In this document: positions 15,585-23,865 of the stretch, piece by piece
Layout of the letters: each line of letters opens with the position of its first letter
Numbering within the stretch: the stretch's first letter is position 1
Assembly (NCBI GenBank): GCA_900113995.1
Contig: FORK01000013.1
Span: 32,177 to 96,176, forward strand
Length of the DNA stretch: 64,000 nt
Origin: Ruminococcaceae bacterium D5
Lineage (GTDB): Bacteria > Bacillota > Clostridia > Oscillospirales > Ruminococcaceae
Reading direction: 5' to 3'
Notes under the pieces: model-generated
What the model saw: only the letters and a program-made list of their open reading frames with translations
What the model was told of the DNA's origin: nothing
Database searches by the model: none
Translations under genes and position numbers: made by a program

Positions 15585-16562
15585 ATGCTGTTTGACAAGC
15601 TGATCGCTACCCTGAAAGCGGATCCCCGCACCATCGTCTTCACCGAGGGCCCCGATCCCCGTATTCTTGAGGCCGCTTCCCGTCTGAAGAAGGACGGACT
15701 GCTCACCTGCATCCTCGTCGGTAAGGTCGATGAGGTCAAGGCTGCGGCCAAGGCCGGCGGCTTCGATATCGAGGGGATGGAGATCCTTGATCCCGCCACC
15801 TATCCCAGAATGGACGAGATGGTGGAAAAGATGGTCGAACTGCGCCGCGGCAAGATGACTGCCGACGAGTGCCGCGCCGCCCTTTCGAAGGGCAATTATT
15901 TCGGCACCATGCTGGTGAAGCTGGGGGTTGCTGACGCCCTGCTCGGCGGCGCGACCTACTCGACCGCCGATACGGTTCGCCCCGCGCTGCAGATCGTCAA
16001 GACCAAGCCCGGCAATAAGATCGTCTCCTCCTGCTTCATTCTGGTCCGCACCGGCAAGGATGGCAGCGAAGAGAAATATGCGATGGGCGACTGTGCCATC
16101 AACATTGAACCGACCGAGGATGATCTTGTCGAGATCGCCGTCGAGACCGCCCGCACCGCGAGCATCTTTGATATCGACCCCAAGATTGCGATGCTTTCCT
16201 ATTCCACCCTCGGCTCCGGCAAGGGTGAGAGCGTCGATAAGATGAAGAACGCCACCGCCAAGACCAAGGCCGCTGCCCCTGAGCTGGCGATTGACGGCGA
16301 GCTGCAGTTTGACGCCGCTTTCTCGCCGGTGGTCGCCAAGACCAAGTGCAAGGGTTCCCCCGTCGCCGGTCAGGCCAACACCTTCATCTTCCCGGATATC
16401 AACGCCGGCAACATCGGCTACAAGATCGCTCAGCGCCTGGGCGGCTTCGAGGCCTATGGCCCGATTCTGCAGGGACTCAATGCTCCGATCAACGACCTCT
16501 CCCGCGGATGCAACGCCGATGAGGTTTACCAGATGGCGATCATTACCGCTGGCCTGAAATAA
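15585..16562 (+). CDS. pta: Phosphate acetyltransferase
   Basis: A 325-residue short-form phosphotransacetylase, the usual size in Clostridia. Recognisable stretches are TEGPDPRILEAASRL, GATYSTADTVRPALQIVKTKPG, SSCFIL, MLSYSTLGSGKG and the C-terminal GPILQGLNAPINDLSRGC. It converts acetyl-CoA and phosphate to acetyl phosphate, feeding acetate kinase for ATP; no ackA is adjacent, and the gene stands alone between its own promoter and a terminator. Codon use is strongly biased to C/G-ending codons, consistent with high expression. Confidence 0.96.
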   Translation: MLFDKLIATLKADPRTIVFTEGPDPRILEAASRLKKDGLLTCILVGKVDEVKAAAKAGGFDIEGMEILDPATYPRMDEMVEKMVELRRGKMTADECRAALSKGNYFGTMLVKLGVADALLGGATYSTADTVRPALQIVKTKPGNKIVSSCFILVRTGKDGSEEKYAMGDCAINIEPTEDDLVEIAVETARTASIFDIDPKIAMLSYSTLGSGKGESVDKMKNATAKTKAAAPELAIDGELQFDAAFSPVVAKTKCKGSPVAGQANTFIFPDINAGNIGYKIAQRLGGFEAYGPILQGLNAPINDLSRGCNADEVYQMAIITAGLK

Positions 16563-16583
16563 GTTTTTGTTCCGCAGCATTCC

Positions 16584-16617
16584 AAAAGCCCGCCGTTTCA
16601 AAAACGGCGGGCTTTTT
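16584..16617. terminator. Bidirectional terminator between pta and the betaine operon
   Basis: AAAAGCCCGCCGTTT and its inverse, loop of four bases, flanked by A/T runs on both sides. It serves the convergent pta (plus) and betaine ATPase (minus) genes. Confidence 0.92.
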
Positions 16618-16625
16618 ATGTGGAG

Positions 16626-17801
16626 TTACATCAGCGCGGTGAGCACGCTGGATTTGGTGACAATTCCCATGAGACGGTTGTCGCTGTCAACTACCGCGAT
16701 CGGAAAGGGGGTTTCGGCTGCGACGGGCATAATATCGGCCACCAGCACTTCGCCGTGGGTGGTCTGAATCTCCCGTTCCATGACCTCACTGGTTTTAAGA
16801 TGTTCCCGATGGGCGCGGATCGCCTGCGCAACGGTGAGGATTCCCTCAAACTGCATTTCGTCGTTGACGACGTAGATGCTGGAGAGGGCGTTGGCGCGCA
16901 TCTCACGAAGCGCGTGGTCGATCCCGTCGTGAGTCCGCATCACGCAGGAGGGAGTCATCATAATGTTTCGGACGGTGAGAACCTTGCTCTTGTCGGCCGA
17001 GCCGATGAATTCCCGCACGTAGTCGTCGGCGGGATTGGTGCTCATCTCCTCGGGGGTGCCGGTCTGGATGATCCTGCCGTCCCGCATGATCGAGACGGTG
17101 TCGCCGAGCTTGAACGCCTCGTCGATATCGTGTGTGACAAAGATGATCGTTTTTTTCAGCTTGCGCTGCAGGGAAAGAAGCTCGAACTGCATCTCGCGCC
17201 GGACGAGCGGATCGAGCGCAGAGAAGGGCTCATCCATCAGCAGAACCTCGGCGTCGTTGGCAAGCGCCCGCGCGATACCGACCCGCTGGCGCATTCCGCC
17301 TGAAAGCTGGGCGCAGGATTTGTGTTCCCAGCCGGAGAGGCCGACCATCTCGATCATCTTCATGGCCTTCTCCTCGCGCTCGGCTCGGGAAACCCCCTTG
17401 ACCTCCAGCCCGTAGGCGACGTTTCCAAGCACGTCCCGATGGCTCATCAGGCCGAAGGACTGAAACACCATCGAGATTTTGTTGCGGCGGAATTCCAACA
17501 GCTCCTGCTTGTTCATTTCAGCCAGAGCCTTCTCCTCGAAGATTACCTCACCGCTGGTGGGGCGGTTAAGCCGGTTGAAGCAGCGCAGCAGAGTGGATTT
17601 CCCTGAGCCGGAGAGGCCGATCAGCACATAGATTTCCCCGCGCCGGACCTCGAGGTTAATGTCCCAGAGAGCCGCGGTGACGCCGGTTTTCTGATAAACG
17701 GTATTCTTATCCGAGCCGGCCCGCATCATTGCGGACGCCTCGGAACGGTTGAGGCCGTAGAGCTTGCAGAGGTTTTTGACCTGAATCAGCGTTTCGGACA
17801 T
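16626..17801 (-). CDS. opuAA: Glycine betaine/proline ABC transporter ATP-binding protein
   Basis: A 391-residue ABC ATPase. Walker A GLSGSGKST lies near residue 62, signature LSGGMRQR near 167, Walker B VLLMDEPFSALDP, H-loop THD. Residues from about 275 form a pair of CBS domains (TVRNIMMTPSCVM, VADIMPVAAETPFPI), which in OpuA sense ionic strength. It powers uptake of glycine betaine or related osmolytes with the permease one base upstream. Last gene of the operon, ending at a bidirectional terminator. Confidence 0.94.
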   Translation of the reverse strand: MSETLIQVKNLCKLYGLNRSEASAMMRAGSDKNTVYQKTGVTAALWDINLEVRRGEIYVLIGLSGSGKSTLLRCFNRLNRPTSGEVIFEEKALAEMNKQELLEFRRNKISMVFQSFGLMSHRDVLGNVAYGLEVKGVSRAEREEKAMKMIEMVGLSGWEHKSCAQLSGGMRQRVGIARALANDAEVLLMDEPFSALDPLVRREMQFELLSLQRKLKKTIIFVTHDIDEAFKLGDTVSIMRDGRIIQTGTPEEMSTNPADDYVREFIGSADKSKVLTVRNIMMTPSCVMRTHDGIDHALREMRANALSSIYVVNDEMQFEGILTVAQAIRAHREHLKTSEVMEREIQTTHGEVLVADIMPVAAETPFPIAVVDSDNRLMGIVTKSSVLTALM

Positions 17802-17802
17802 C

Positions 17803-18657
17803 TTACTTTTCCTCCTTCCCGAACCAGCCCTGAGTCACGCGGTCGAGGATCACCGCGAGAATCACCACCGATGCGCCGGAAATGATGCCGCGCCCCATCT
17901 CGATGCGGTTGACGGCGTTGAGAACCTCCACGCCGAGGCCGCGTGCGCCGATCATCGAACAGGTGACGACCATCGCCATCGCCATCATCAGCGTCTGGTT
18001 TACGCCGGTCATAATGGTGGGCAGCGCCTGCGGAATCTGTACCTTGAAAAGCGCCTGCATCCGGGTCGAGCCGAAGGATGCGGCCGCTTCGACCACCTCC
18101 CGGTCCACCTGACGTATGCCGAGACTGGTCAGACGGATGACCGGCACCACCGCGTAGATGACGGTGGCGATCACCGCGGATGGCGAGCCGAGACCGAAGA
18201 ACAGCAGTGCTGGAATCAGGTAGACGAAGACCGGCATAGTCTGCATGGTGTCAAGCACCGGCCGGGCGAAGTTGTTGAGCCGCCGGGAGGTTGAAAGAAG
18301 AATGCCAACCGGCAGTCCGATCAGAAGCGAGATCATGACGCCCGCCATGACGATGGCGAGGGTGGTAATCATGGCGTTCCAGTAGCCGACCACCCCGATC
18401 AGGGCGAGCAGAGCGGCATAGAGGATGCCGCTCCTGATGCTTTTCCGGGATTTCCACCCGAGAAAGAAGACTGCGCCGATGAGGAGAAACCAGGGAATAT
18501 GGGCCAGTAGCCAGCCGATTCCATTGACCAGGGCGGTCAGGCCGCCGCTGATTCCATCCAGCACCGGGGAAGCCCAAAGTGCAAAACCCCGAACCGCCGA
18601 GTCAATCGCGTTCAGATCGGGCTTCATGACAAAGGGAAAATTAAAAAGCCACTCCAT
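17803..18657 (-). CDS. opuAB: Glycine betaine/proline ABC transporter permease
   Basis: A 284-residue permease with about seven hydrophobic segments and the binding-protein-dependent transport signature (EAAASFGSTRMQALFKVQIPQALP). The start is the ATG at 18657, eight bases after AGGTGA; a GTG at 18669 overlaps that ribosome site. Unlike Lactococcus OpuABC the binding protein is not fused but encoded separately upstream, the ProVWX layout. Confidence 0.93.
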   Translation of the reverse strand: MEWLFNFPFVMKPDLNAIDSAVRGFALWASPVLDGISGGLTALVNGIGWLLAHIPWFLLIGAVFFLGWKSRKSIRSGILYAALLALIGVVGYWNAMITTLAIVMAGVMISLLIGLPVGILLSTSRRLNNFARPVLDTMQTMPVFVYLIPALLFFGLGSPSAVIATVIYAVVPVIRLTSLGIRQVDREVVEAAASFGSTRMQALFKVQIPQALPTIMTGVNQTLMMAMAMVVTCSMIGARGLGVEVLNAVNRIEMGRGIISGASVVILAVILDRVTQGWFGKEEK

Positions 18658-18689
18658 TGATGATGTCACCTCGGTTTGTTGATTCAGAA

Positions 18690-19685
18690 TCAGAGTGCTT
18701 CGCGGAGACGGGAGGCCTGCTCGGAGGTCAGGAACTGGTCAACCAGCTCGGGATGCCCTTCCTTGAGGAACCAAGCGGCGGCATCCCGATAGGTGGAGCC
18801 TGCATTCTGCTGGAGATAGGCTAGCCCCTCGCTGGTCAGGGCGGAGGAGGTGTGGTATTTCGAGAGGAACTCGCAGAATTCGGGATTGCTTGCAGCGAAA
18901 TCATTGCTCACACAGACGTTGACGCGAACCGAAGGACAGGCGGTCTTCCCTTCGAAGTAGGCGGCCGCGTCGTAGGGGGCGTCCTCCAGAAGCACAAAGT
19001 CATAGAGACCCATCAGCCAGGTTGGCTCCCAATAGTAGAAAACAACCGGCTCCTTCTTGTCCCAGGCGGAGATAATGGTGGCGTTCATCGCCGCATCCGA
19101 CCCGGGAATCACATAGTTGTACTGGCTGTCCAGACCGTAGTACTGCACCTTCTTTTCCATGATCTCGGTGATCGACCAGCCGGGGATACCGCCGAAGATG
19201 CGGGCTTTTCCGGGCGAATCGGGATCGGGGAAAAGGTGCGCGTAATCCTTGAGATCGGCGACCGATTTCAGCCCCGGATTCTCATCTGCTACATAACGCG
19301 GGATATAAAAGCCCTGTATATTGTCGTCAAAATTGACCCCCAGCTCAGTCAGCTTGCCTGCGGCGAGATCACCCGCGTAGTCGGGAAGATTATCGGTCCA
19401 GGTTTCCATGTGGACGTCGATTTCCCCCTTCATCAGGGCCTCGTGGCTGATCGGGGTGGAGGCGGGGGTTTCGGTCCAGGTGTATCCGAAGACCTTTTCG
19501 GCAATCAGGCCGGCTACGGCGTTGTGGAATTTAATCGAATCCCAGCCGACGTCGGCAAAGACAAGGTCGGTCTTTTCCTTTGGCGCGGCCGCGCCCGAAG
19601 AACCCGATGCAGCAGGGGAGGACGAGCAGCCTGCCGCGGTAAAGATCAGAGACAGGGCGAGCAGAAACGCAGCAATTTTTTTCAT
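18690..19685 (-). CDS. opuAC: Glycine betaine ABC transporter substrate-binding lipoprotein
   Basis: A 331-residue lipoprotein. A signal peptide ends in lipobox TAAGCSS (cysteine near residue 20), then a Ser/Ala linker and an OpuAC domain with tryptophans suited to quaternary amines (TWTETPAS, ETWTDN, YYWEPTWLMG). AGAAAGGAGC precedes the ATG at 19685. First gene of the operon, directly behind the BusR-type operator. The substrate is a betaine-like osmolyte; the exact one is not determined. Confidence 0.93.
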   Translation of the reverse strand: MKKIAAFLLALSLIFTAAGCSSSPAASGSSGAAAPKEKTDLVFADVGWDSIKFHNAVAGLIAEKVFGYTWTETPASTPISHEALMKGEIDVHMETWTDNLPDYAGDLAAGKLTELGVNFDDNIQGFYIPRYVADENPGLKSVADLKDYAHLFPDPDSPGKARIFGGIPGWSITEIMEKKVQYYGLDSQYNYVIPGSDAAMNATIISAWDKKEPVVFYYWEPTWLMGLYDFVLLEDAPYDAAAYFEGKTACPSVRVNVCVSNDFAASNPEFCEFLSKYHTSSALTSEGLAYLQQNAGSTYRDAAAWFLKEGHPELVDQFLTSEQASRLREAL

Positions 19686-19723
19686 AATAAGCTCCTTTCT
19701 GGTGGAAAAATTCCCTTGAAAAT

Positions 19724-19756
19724 CTGACAACTCAATGCTAACATATGAGTTGTCAG
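19724..19756. promoter_or_regulatory. BusR-type operator of the betaine operon
   Basis: CTGACAACTCA, 11 bases, then the exact inverse TGAGTTGTCAG. The two arms are 22 bases apart centre to centre. The operator covers the spacer and -10 of the operon's promoter. The same arms with the same spacing recur before the GntR-RCK_C gene (20624-20656). Confidence 0.88.
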
Positions 19757-19764
19757 CCGGTCAA
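19735..19764 (-). promoter_or_regulatory. Promoter of the betaine operon
   Basis: On the minus strand TTGACC (19764-19759), 18 bases, TAGCAT (19740-19735). The -10 occupies the same part of the operator's central 11 bases as in the regulator's own promoter, which supports the assignment despite its weak -10. Confidence 0.6.
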
Positions 19765-19951
19765 GAAAAAGCGTATGAAAATTTGTTTCATTTTCATTAA
19801 GAATTTCTAAAGAAAAGGGGGAACGGGGTCGCGGAGAGCCGTGCGAAAGGGAATGCGGCGGAATTGGCTCGAACGATTTTCGGGTCGAGCGGATGCCCAT
19901 GGGAATAACGGACTGGATCGCCCATACGGGGTTGTTCGAACGATTTGAGAA

Positions 19952-20581
19952 TCAGGCGGGCGGACATCCCAGCAGGGCGGATACCAGAGCAATCTGTGTG
20001 ATCTCGCAGGCGACGATCAGGATATCCTGCGGTTCAAAGGAGAAACCGGGACCGGGGGAAAGACAGATTTCTTCGCCGCGCCGGACGGCGACAACGGTGG
20101 CGCCGGTCTGCTGGCGGAATCGGAGTGTGCCGATATCCTTTCCGGCTGCGGGACTTTCGGGAGGCAGCAAAAATTCGTAGGTGCGCAGGCGGTCGCTGTG
20201 GCGGAACCTTTCGCTGAGGTCGAAAATCTTCCGGTAAGTTTCGGTAATTTTTTCATTGAGCCGGTCCCGCTCTTCAATAAGGGTGCGCAGCTCGCATTTG
20301 AGGCGGCTCATATCGCTTCCGGCCTGATACTGCTCGACATATTCGACGGCGCGCGCCTTGGAAAGGACGACCGACCCCACATTTTCGCGGATTTCGGTGA
20401 TTCCCATGTCCGAGAGCAGCCGCATAGCGCGGCGAATCGTCTCGGGGGAAACGCGATATTGTGCCCCCATCAGGGAGCGGCCTGAGAATCGTTCCTGTTC
20501 CTTAATTTCTCCGCAGGCAATTTTTGCGGCGATGTCATAAGCAATTTGTGCGTATACAGGAAGCGCGGGCTGGTTTTTCAT
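19952..20581 (-). CDS. busR: GntR-RCK_C regulator of osmolyte uptake (BusR-like)
   Basis: A 209-residue protein. Residues 1-75 are a GntR winged helix (PVYAQIAYDIAAKIACGEI, SPETIRRAMRLLSDMGI). About 90-125 form a coiled coil, and the C-terminal 80 residues are an RCK_C/TrkA_C domain (GKDIGTLRFRQQTGATVVAVRRG). This architecture is that of BusR, which in Streptococcus and Lactococcus represses the betaine importer and responds to cyclic di-AMP through RCK_C. The identical operator over its own promoter and over the opuA-type promoter makes it very likely the repressor of both. The ligand is inferred from the family. Confidence 0.88.
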   Translation of the reverse strand: MKNQPALPVYAQIAYDIAAKIACGEIKEQERFSGRSLMGAQYRVSPETIRRAMRLLSDMGITEIRENVGSVVLSKARAVEYVEQYQAGSDMSRLKCELRTLIEERDRLNEKITETYRKIFDLSERFRHSDRLRTYEFLLPPESPAAGKDIGTLRFRQQTGATVVAVRRGEEICLSPGPGFSFEPQDILIVACEITQIALVSALLGCPPA

Positions 20582-20621
20582 CTTCTGTCATCTCTCCGTA
20601 GGTTTAATCGAGCCAGAAATT

Positions 20622-20658
20622 ATCTGACAACTTTATTATATTATTAAAGTTGTCAGAT
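20622..20658. promoter_or_regulatory. BusR-type operator of the regulator gene
   Basis: ATCTGACAACTTTA and its exact inverse, separated by nine bases (14-bp arms). The core CTGACAACTTT-N11-AAAGTTGTCAG has the same spacing as the operator at 19724-19756. Implies autoregulation. Confidence 0.9.
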
Positions 20659-20663
20659 GGCAA
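20635..20663 (-). promoter_or_regulatory. Promoter of the BusR-like gene
   Basis: On the minus strand TTGCCA (20663-20658), 17 bases, TATAAT (20640-20635). The spacer and -10 lie wholly inside the operator. Confidence 0.8.
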
Positions 20664-20765
20664 GCTACAAAATAGTGACAATCCTCCGCCGTTCGCGCTT
20701 ACAGGGGGTTCGACGAGCAAGCGGATGCAATGAAAGCCCCAAACGAAATCCTCCGCTGTTCACGC

Positions 20766-20795
20766 TTGCAAGGGAGCGCGGCAGAGTGATACAAT
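20766..20795 (+). promoter_or_regulatory. Promoter of the radical SAM operon
   Basis: TTGCAA, 18 bases, TACAAT, 31 bases before the start at 20827. The -35 side lies in the second copy of an imperfect 26-bp direct repeat (20681-20706 and 20748-20774). Confidence 0.55.
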
Positions 20796-20826
20796 GGGGA
20801 GGACGATCGAAAAAGGAGGAAGAGCC

Positions 20827-21762
20827 ATGGAGCGATTGCTGGAGCATTGCACCCTTTGCCCGCGTCGCTGCGGGGTAAACCGTGCGGCGGGCGAACGCGG
20901 CTGCTGCGGCGCCGGGGAAACGGTGCGGGTAGCGCGGGCCGCGCTGCACCCGTGGGAAGAACCCTGCATCTCGGGGAGCCGTGGTTCCGGGACGGTGTTT
21001 TTTTCGCACTGCACTCTTGGCTGCGTCTTTTGCCAGAACGCGCCTCTGAGCCGTGAAGGCGCGGGGCTGGAAATCGGGACAGGACGGCTGGGGGAAATCT
21101 TTCTGGAGCTGCAGGCACAGGGAGCGCATAACATCAATCTGGTTACACCCACCCACTACGTTCCGCAGATTCTCGAGGCGGTGGCCCTTGCGCGGGCGGA
21201 TGGACTGAGGATTCCCTTTGTCTATAACTGCGGCGGCTACGAGCTGCCTGAAACGGTCGCCCTGCTTGATGGGACGGTGGATCTCTGGCTCCCTGATTTT
21301 AAGTATGCCCAGTCAAGGCCCGCCGCACGCTACAGCGCGGCAGCCGATTATCCCGAGCGGGCGCTGGAGGCGATTGAAGCGATGGTGCGGCAGACCGGAG
21401 CGCCCCGCTTTGGTCCTGACGGGCTTTTGCAAAAGGGGGTGCTGGTGCGGCATCTGCTGCTGCCGGGCCTGCTGGCAGATTCGATGCGGGCGGTTGAGCT
21501 GCTGGCAGAACGGTTTGAGGGGCGGATTCTTTTGAGTCTGATGAGCCAGTTTACCCCCATGCCGGCGTGTTCTGCGCGCTTTCCTGAGCTTTCGCGTCCG
21601 GTGAATCCGCGCCACTATGAGGCTTTGGTGGAATTTACCGCTTCGCTGGGAGCCTTCGACTGCTATACGCAGGAACCTTCCGCCGCCGGTGGAGCTTTCA
21701 TTCCAAGCTTCCTCGGGCAGGGGGTTTTGGCCGCCGGCACACCGGGAAAGGCTGACACATGA
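20827..21762 (+). CDS. Radical SAM protein, PflA-like (COG1313 type)
   Basis: A 311-residue protein with the radical SAM cluster motif C-x3-C-x2-C in SHCTLGCVFCQN (about residues 64-75) and an N-terminal Cys-rich segment CTLCPRRCGVNR typical of the COG1313 subgroup of pyruvate formate-lyase activating-enzyme relatives. AAAGGAGGAAGAGCC precedes the ATG at 20827; the earlier in-frame ATG at 20794 is inside the -10 region and cannot be used. Substrate unknown. It overlaps the DUF3795 gene by ATGA. Confidence 0.87.
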   Translation: MERLLEHCTLCPRRCGVNRAAGERGCCGAGETVRVARAALHPWEEPCISGSRGSGTVFFSHCTLGCVFCQNAPLSREGAGLEIGTGRLGEIFLELQAQGAHNINLVTPTHYVPQILEAVALARADGLRIPFVYNCGGYELPETVALLDGTVDLWLPDFKYAQSRPAARYSAAADYPERALEAIEAMVRQTGAPRFGPDGLLQKGVLVRHLLLPGLLADSMRAVELLAERFEGRILLSLMSQFTPMPACSARFPELSRPVNPRHYEALVEFTASLGAFDCYTQEPSAAGGAFIPSFLGQGVLAAGTPGKADT

Positions 21763-22337
21763 AGGATTACCGGAGAGAAACGCCGCGTTTTGCGCTCTGC
21801 GGGCTCAACTGCGCGCTCTGCCCGATGCAGCTCGGCGGGTACTGTCCCGGCTGCGGCGGAGGCGAAGGGCATCAGCCCTGCCGGTTTACACGCTGTGCAA
21901 AAGAGAGAAGGATTGAATACTGCTGCTTCTGCGAAGCCTATCCCTGCGGGGAATATCGGGGCGCGGCCGACTGGGATTCCTTCGTGACCCATCAGAATAT
22001 GCTCCGGGATCTTGCGCGGGCAAAGGAGATCGGCATCCCCGCCTATCTGGCGGAGCTGGATGAACGCGCCGGTATCCTGCGCTGGCTTTTGGAACACTGC
22101 AACGACGGCCGCCGGAAGAATTTCTTCTGCCTCGCGGTGAATCTGCTGGATTTGCCGCAGCTTCACGCGGCGGTGAAACAGCTTTCGGCGGCCAATGCGG
22201 CGGATACCCCGCTGCCGGAACGCGCGGCAAAGGCCGTTTCCCTTTTGAGCCGGGCGGCGGCCCGGCAGGGCATTTTACTTAAACTGAGGAAAAGACCGAA
22301 AAAGACGGCGGGAAGGCCGTCAGAGGAAGGAGATTAA
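21759..22337 (+). CDS. DUF3795 Cys-rich protein
   Basis: A 192-residue protein whose first 75 residues carry about a dozen cysteines in the DUF3795 pattern (FALCGLNCALC, YCPGCGGG, CRFTRCAKE, YCCFCEAYPC), probably binding zinc or an Fe-S cluster. The rest is helical, with a Lys/Arg-rich tail. It is translationally coupled to the radical SAM gene, suggesting a shared, still unknown process. Confidence 0.8.
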   Translation: MKDYRRETPRFALCGLNCALCPMQLGGYCPGCGGGEGHQPCRFTRCAKERRIEYCCFCEAYPCGEYRGAADWDSFVTHQNMLRDLARAKEIGIPAYLAELDERAGILRWLLEHCNDGRRKNFFCLAVNLLDLPQLHAAVKQLSAANAADTPLPERAAKAVSLLSRAAARQGILLKLRKRPKKTAGRPSEEGD

Positions 22338-22344
22338 CGCCTCG

Positions 22345-22593
22345 ATGGAATACCGGTATGACACACAGCTTTTGATTGAAGGGAAGCATCTCAATGAGGA
22401 TGCAATCCACACATATTTTACGGAAAATTTTGTGGGAGACTGCCTGCTCGCGGTCGGGGACGATACCCTGCTCAAGATTCATTATCACACCAATGAACCC
22501 TGGAAGGTTTTGGAATACTGCGCTGTGCTGGGAGAAATCCACGATATTGTGGTAGAGGATATGGACCGTCAGTCCAGAGGGCTGCACGGCTGA
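22345..22593 (+). CDS. Small FakA/DAK2-associated domain protein
   Basis: An 82-residue protein matching only the middle domain of FakA/YloV-type fatty-acid kinases (GDCLLAVGDDTLLKIHYHTN, then WKVLEYCAVLGEIHDIVVEDM). The kinase DAK2 domain and the rest of FakA are absent, so it cannot be a kinase by itself. GGAAGGAG lies 12 bases before the ATG, rather far. Free-standing versions of this domain exist in Clostridia; function unknown. Confidence 0.68.
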   Translation: MEYRYDTQLLIEGKHLNEDAIHTYFTENFVGDCLLAVGDDTLLKIHYHTNEPWKVLEYCAVLGEIHDIVVEDMDRQSRGLHG

Positions 22594-22619
22594 TGAAATA
22601 ATAGAAGGAACAAAACGCG

Positions 22620-23765
22620 ATGAACGAAAAAGAAGTTTCTGAGATCCGCCGGCGTTTTCGTCCGGACAAAAGCAACATCACACAGGTACGGGCATGTTAT
22701 GTCAACGAGAAGCGGGAGATTGTTTCTCAGTTTGAGCAGTCGCTCGCCGTAACGCCGCAGGAGGAGTCGGAGCGGATTCTGGCGTTGCTCAAGCGCACCC
22801 TGTCGGGTACATTGGGGAAAAACCTGATCGATGTGGAATTTTCCACCGGACAGGTCGCCGGCAGCGACGAGCACCGGCTGCTGATGGCGCTGAGGAGTTC
22901 CTCCCTCAAGGATGAAGAGGCGGTGCAGACCCTTTATCAAAAGGTGATCGGCTCCCTTTCGATCGAGGGGGATTACCTGATCCTGCTGACCCATGACACC
23001 TACGACGTGCCCTACCGGTCGAAGGACGGGCAGCGGCAGGACGACGCCTCGTCGGAGGTGTTTTCCTACATTCTTTGCAGCATCTGCCCGGTCAAAATGA
23101 CCAAGCCGGCTTTGAGCTATTACGCGCATGACGACCGGTTTCACAGCCGCGAGGCGGACTGGCTGGTCGCGCCGCCCGAGCTGGGCTTTCTGTTTCCGGC
23201 CTTCGATGACCGCCGCGCCAATATCTATAATGCTCTTTATTATACCCGCAGCGTCTCCGAAAACCATCAGGAGCTGGCCGACGCCCTTTTTCACCTCGAG
23301 ATTCCGATGCCCGCCGCCGCTCAGAAGGAGACCTTCGGGGAGATTCTCGGGGATGCGCTCGCAGGCGAATGCAGCTACGAGGTGGTGCAGTCGGTGCACG
23401 ACGAGCTGTGCGGCATGATCGAGGAGCACAAGACCGACAGGGAATCCGAGCCGCTGAAGGTTTCCCGACAGGAGGTTCGGCAGGTGCTGGAATCCTGCGG
23501 CGTTTCGGACGAGCATGTGGAGGCCTTTGAGCAGCGGTACGAGGCCGAGTTCGGCGCGGATATCGGCCTCAGCCCGAAAAATCTTGTGGACACCAGGCAG
23601 CTTGAGCTGCGCACCCCCGATGTGACCATCAAGGTGAACCCGGAACGCAGTGATTTGGTGGAGACACGCATCATCAACGGAGTAAAATACATCCTGATCC
23701 GGGCGAATGACGGTGTGGAGGTCAACGGTGTGCCGATTCATATTTCGGAGCCGGCGCATGTCTGA
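22620..23765 (+). CDS. DUF4317 family protein
   Basis: A 381-residue soluble protein that begins MNEKEVSEIRRRFRPDKSNIT and continues IRACYVNEKREIVSQF-like, the start pattern of DUF4317 proteins common in Clostridia. No signal peptide, membrane segment or catalytic motif stands out; it is acidic with helical C-terminal regions. It follows the FakA-like fragment by 26 bases. Function unknown. Confidence 0.78.
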   Translation: MNEKEVSEIRRRFRPDKSNITQVRACYVNEKREIVSQFEQSLAVTPQEESERILALLKRTLSGTLGKNLIDVEFSTGQVAGSDEHRLLMALRSSSLKDEEAVQTLYQKVIGSLSIEGDYLILLTHDTYDVPYRSKDGQRQDDASSEVFSYILCSICPVKMTKPALSYYAHDDRFHSREADWLVAPPELGFLFPAFDDRRANIYNALYYTRSVSENHQELADALFHLEIPMPAAAQKETFGEILGDALAGECSYEVVQSVHDELCGMIEEHKTDRESEPLKVSRQEVRQVLESCGVSDEHVEAFEQRYEAEFGADIGLSPKNLVDTRQLELRTPDVTIKVNPERSDLVETRIINGVKYILIRANDGVEVNGVPIHISEPAHV

Positions 23766-23797
23766 GCGAGCCGCTGTTCTGCCCGGGGACGGAAATG

Positions 23798-23826
23798 TTG
23801 AAAACCGGGGAATCTCATGATATAAT
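23798..23826 (+). promoter_or_regulatory. Promoter of the nifS-thiI-spoIID-ruvX operon
   Basis: TTGAAA (23798-23803), exactly 17 bases, TATAAT (23821-23826), 39 bases before the nifS-like start. Confidence 0.82.
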
Positions 23827-23865
23827 AAAGCGTTATTACATTTTGAAAAGGGGCGTTCTTCCAAG

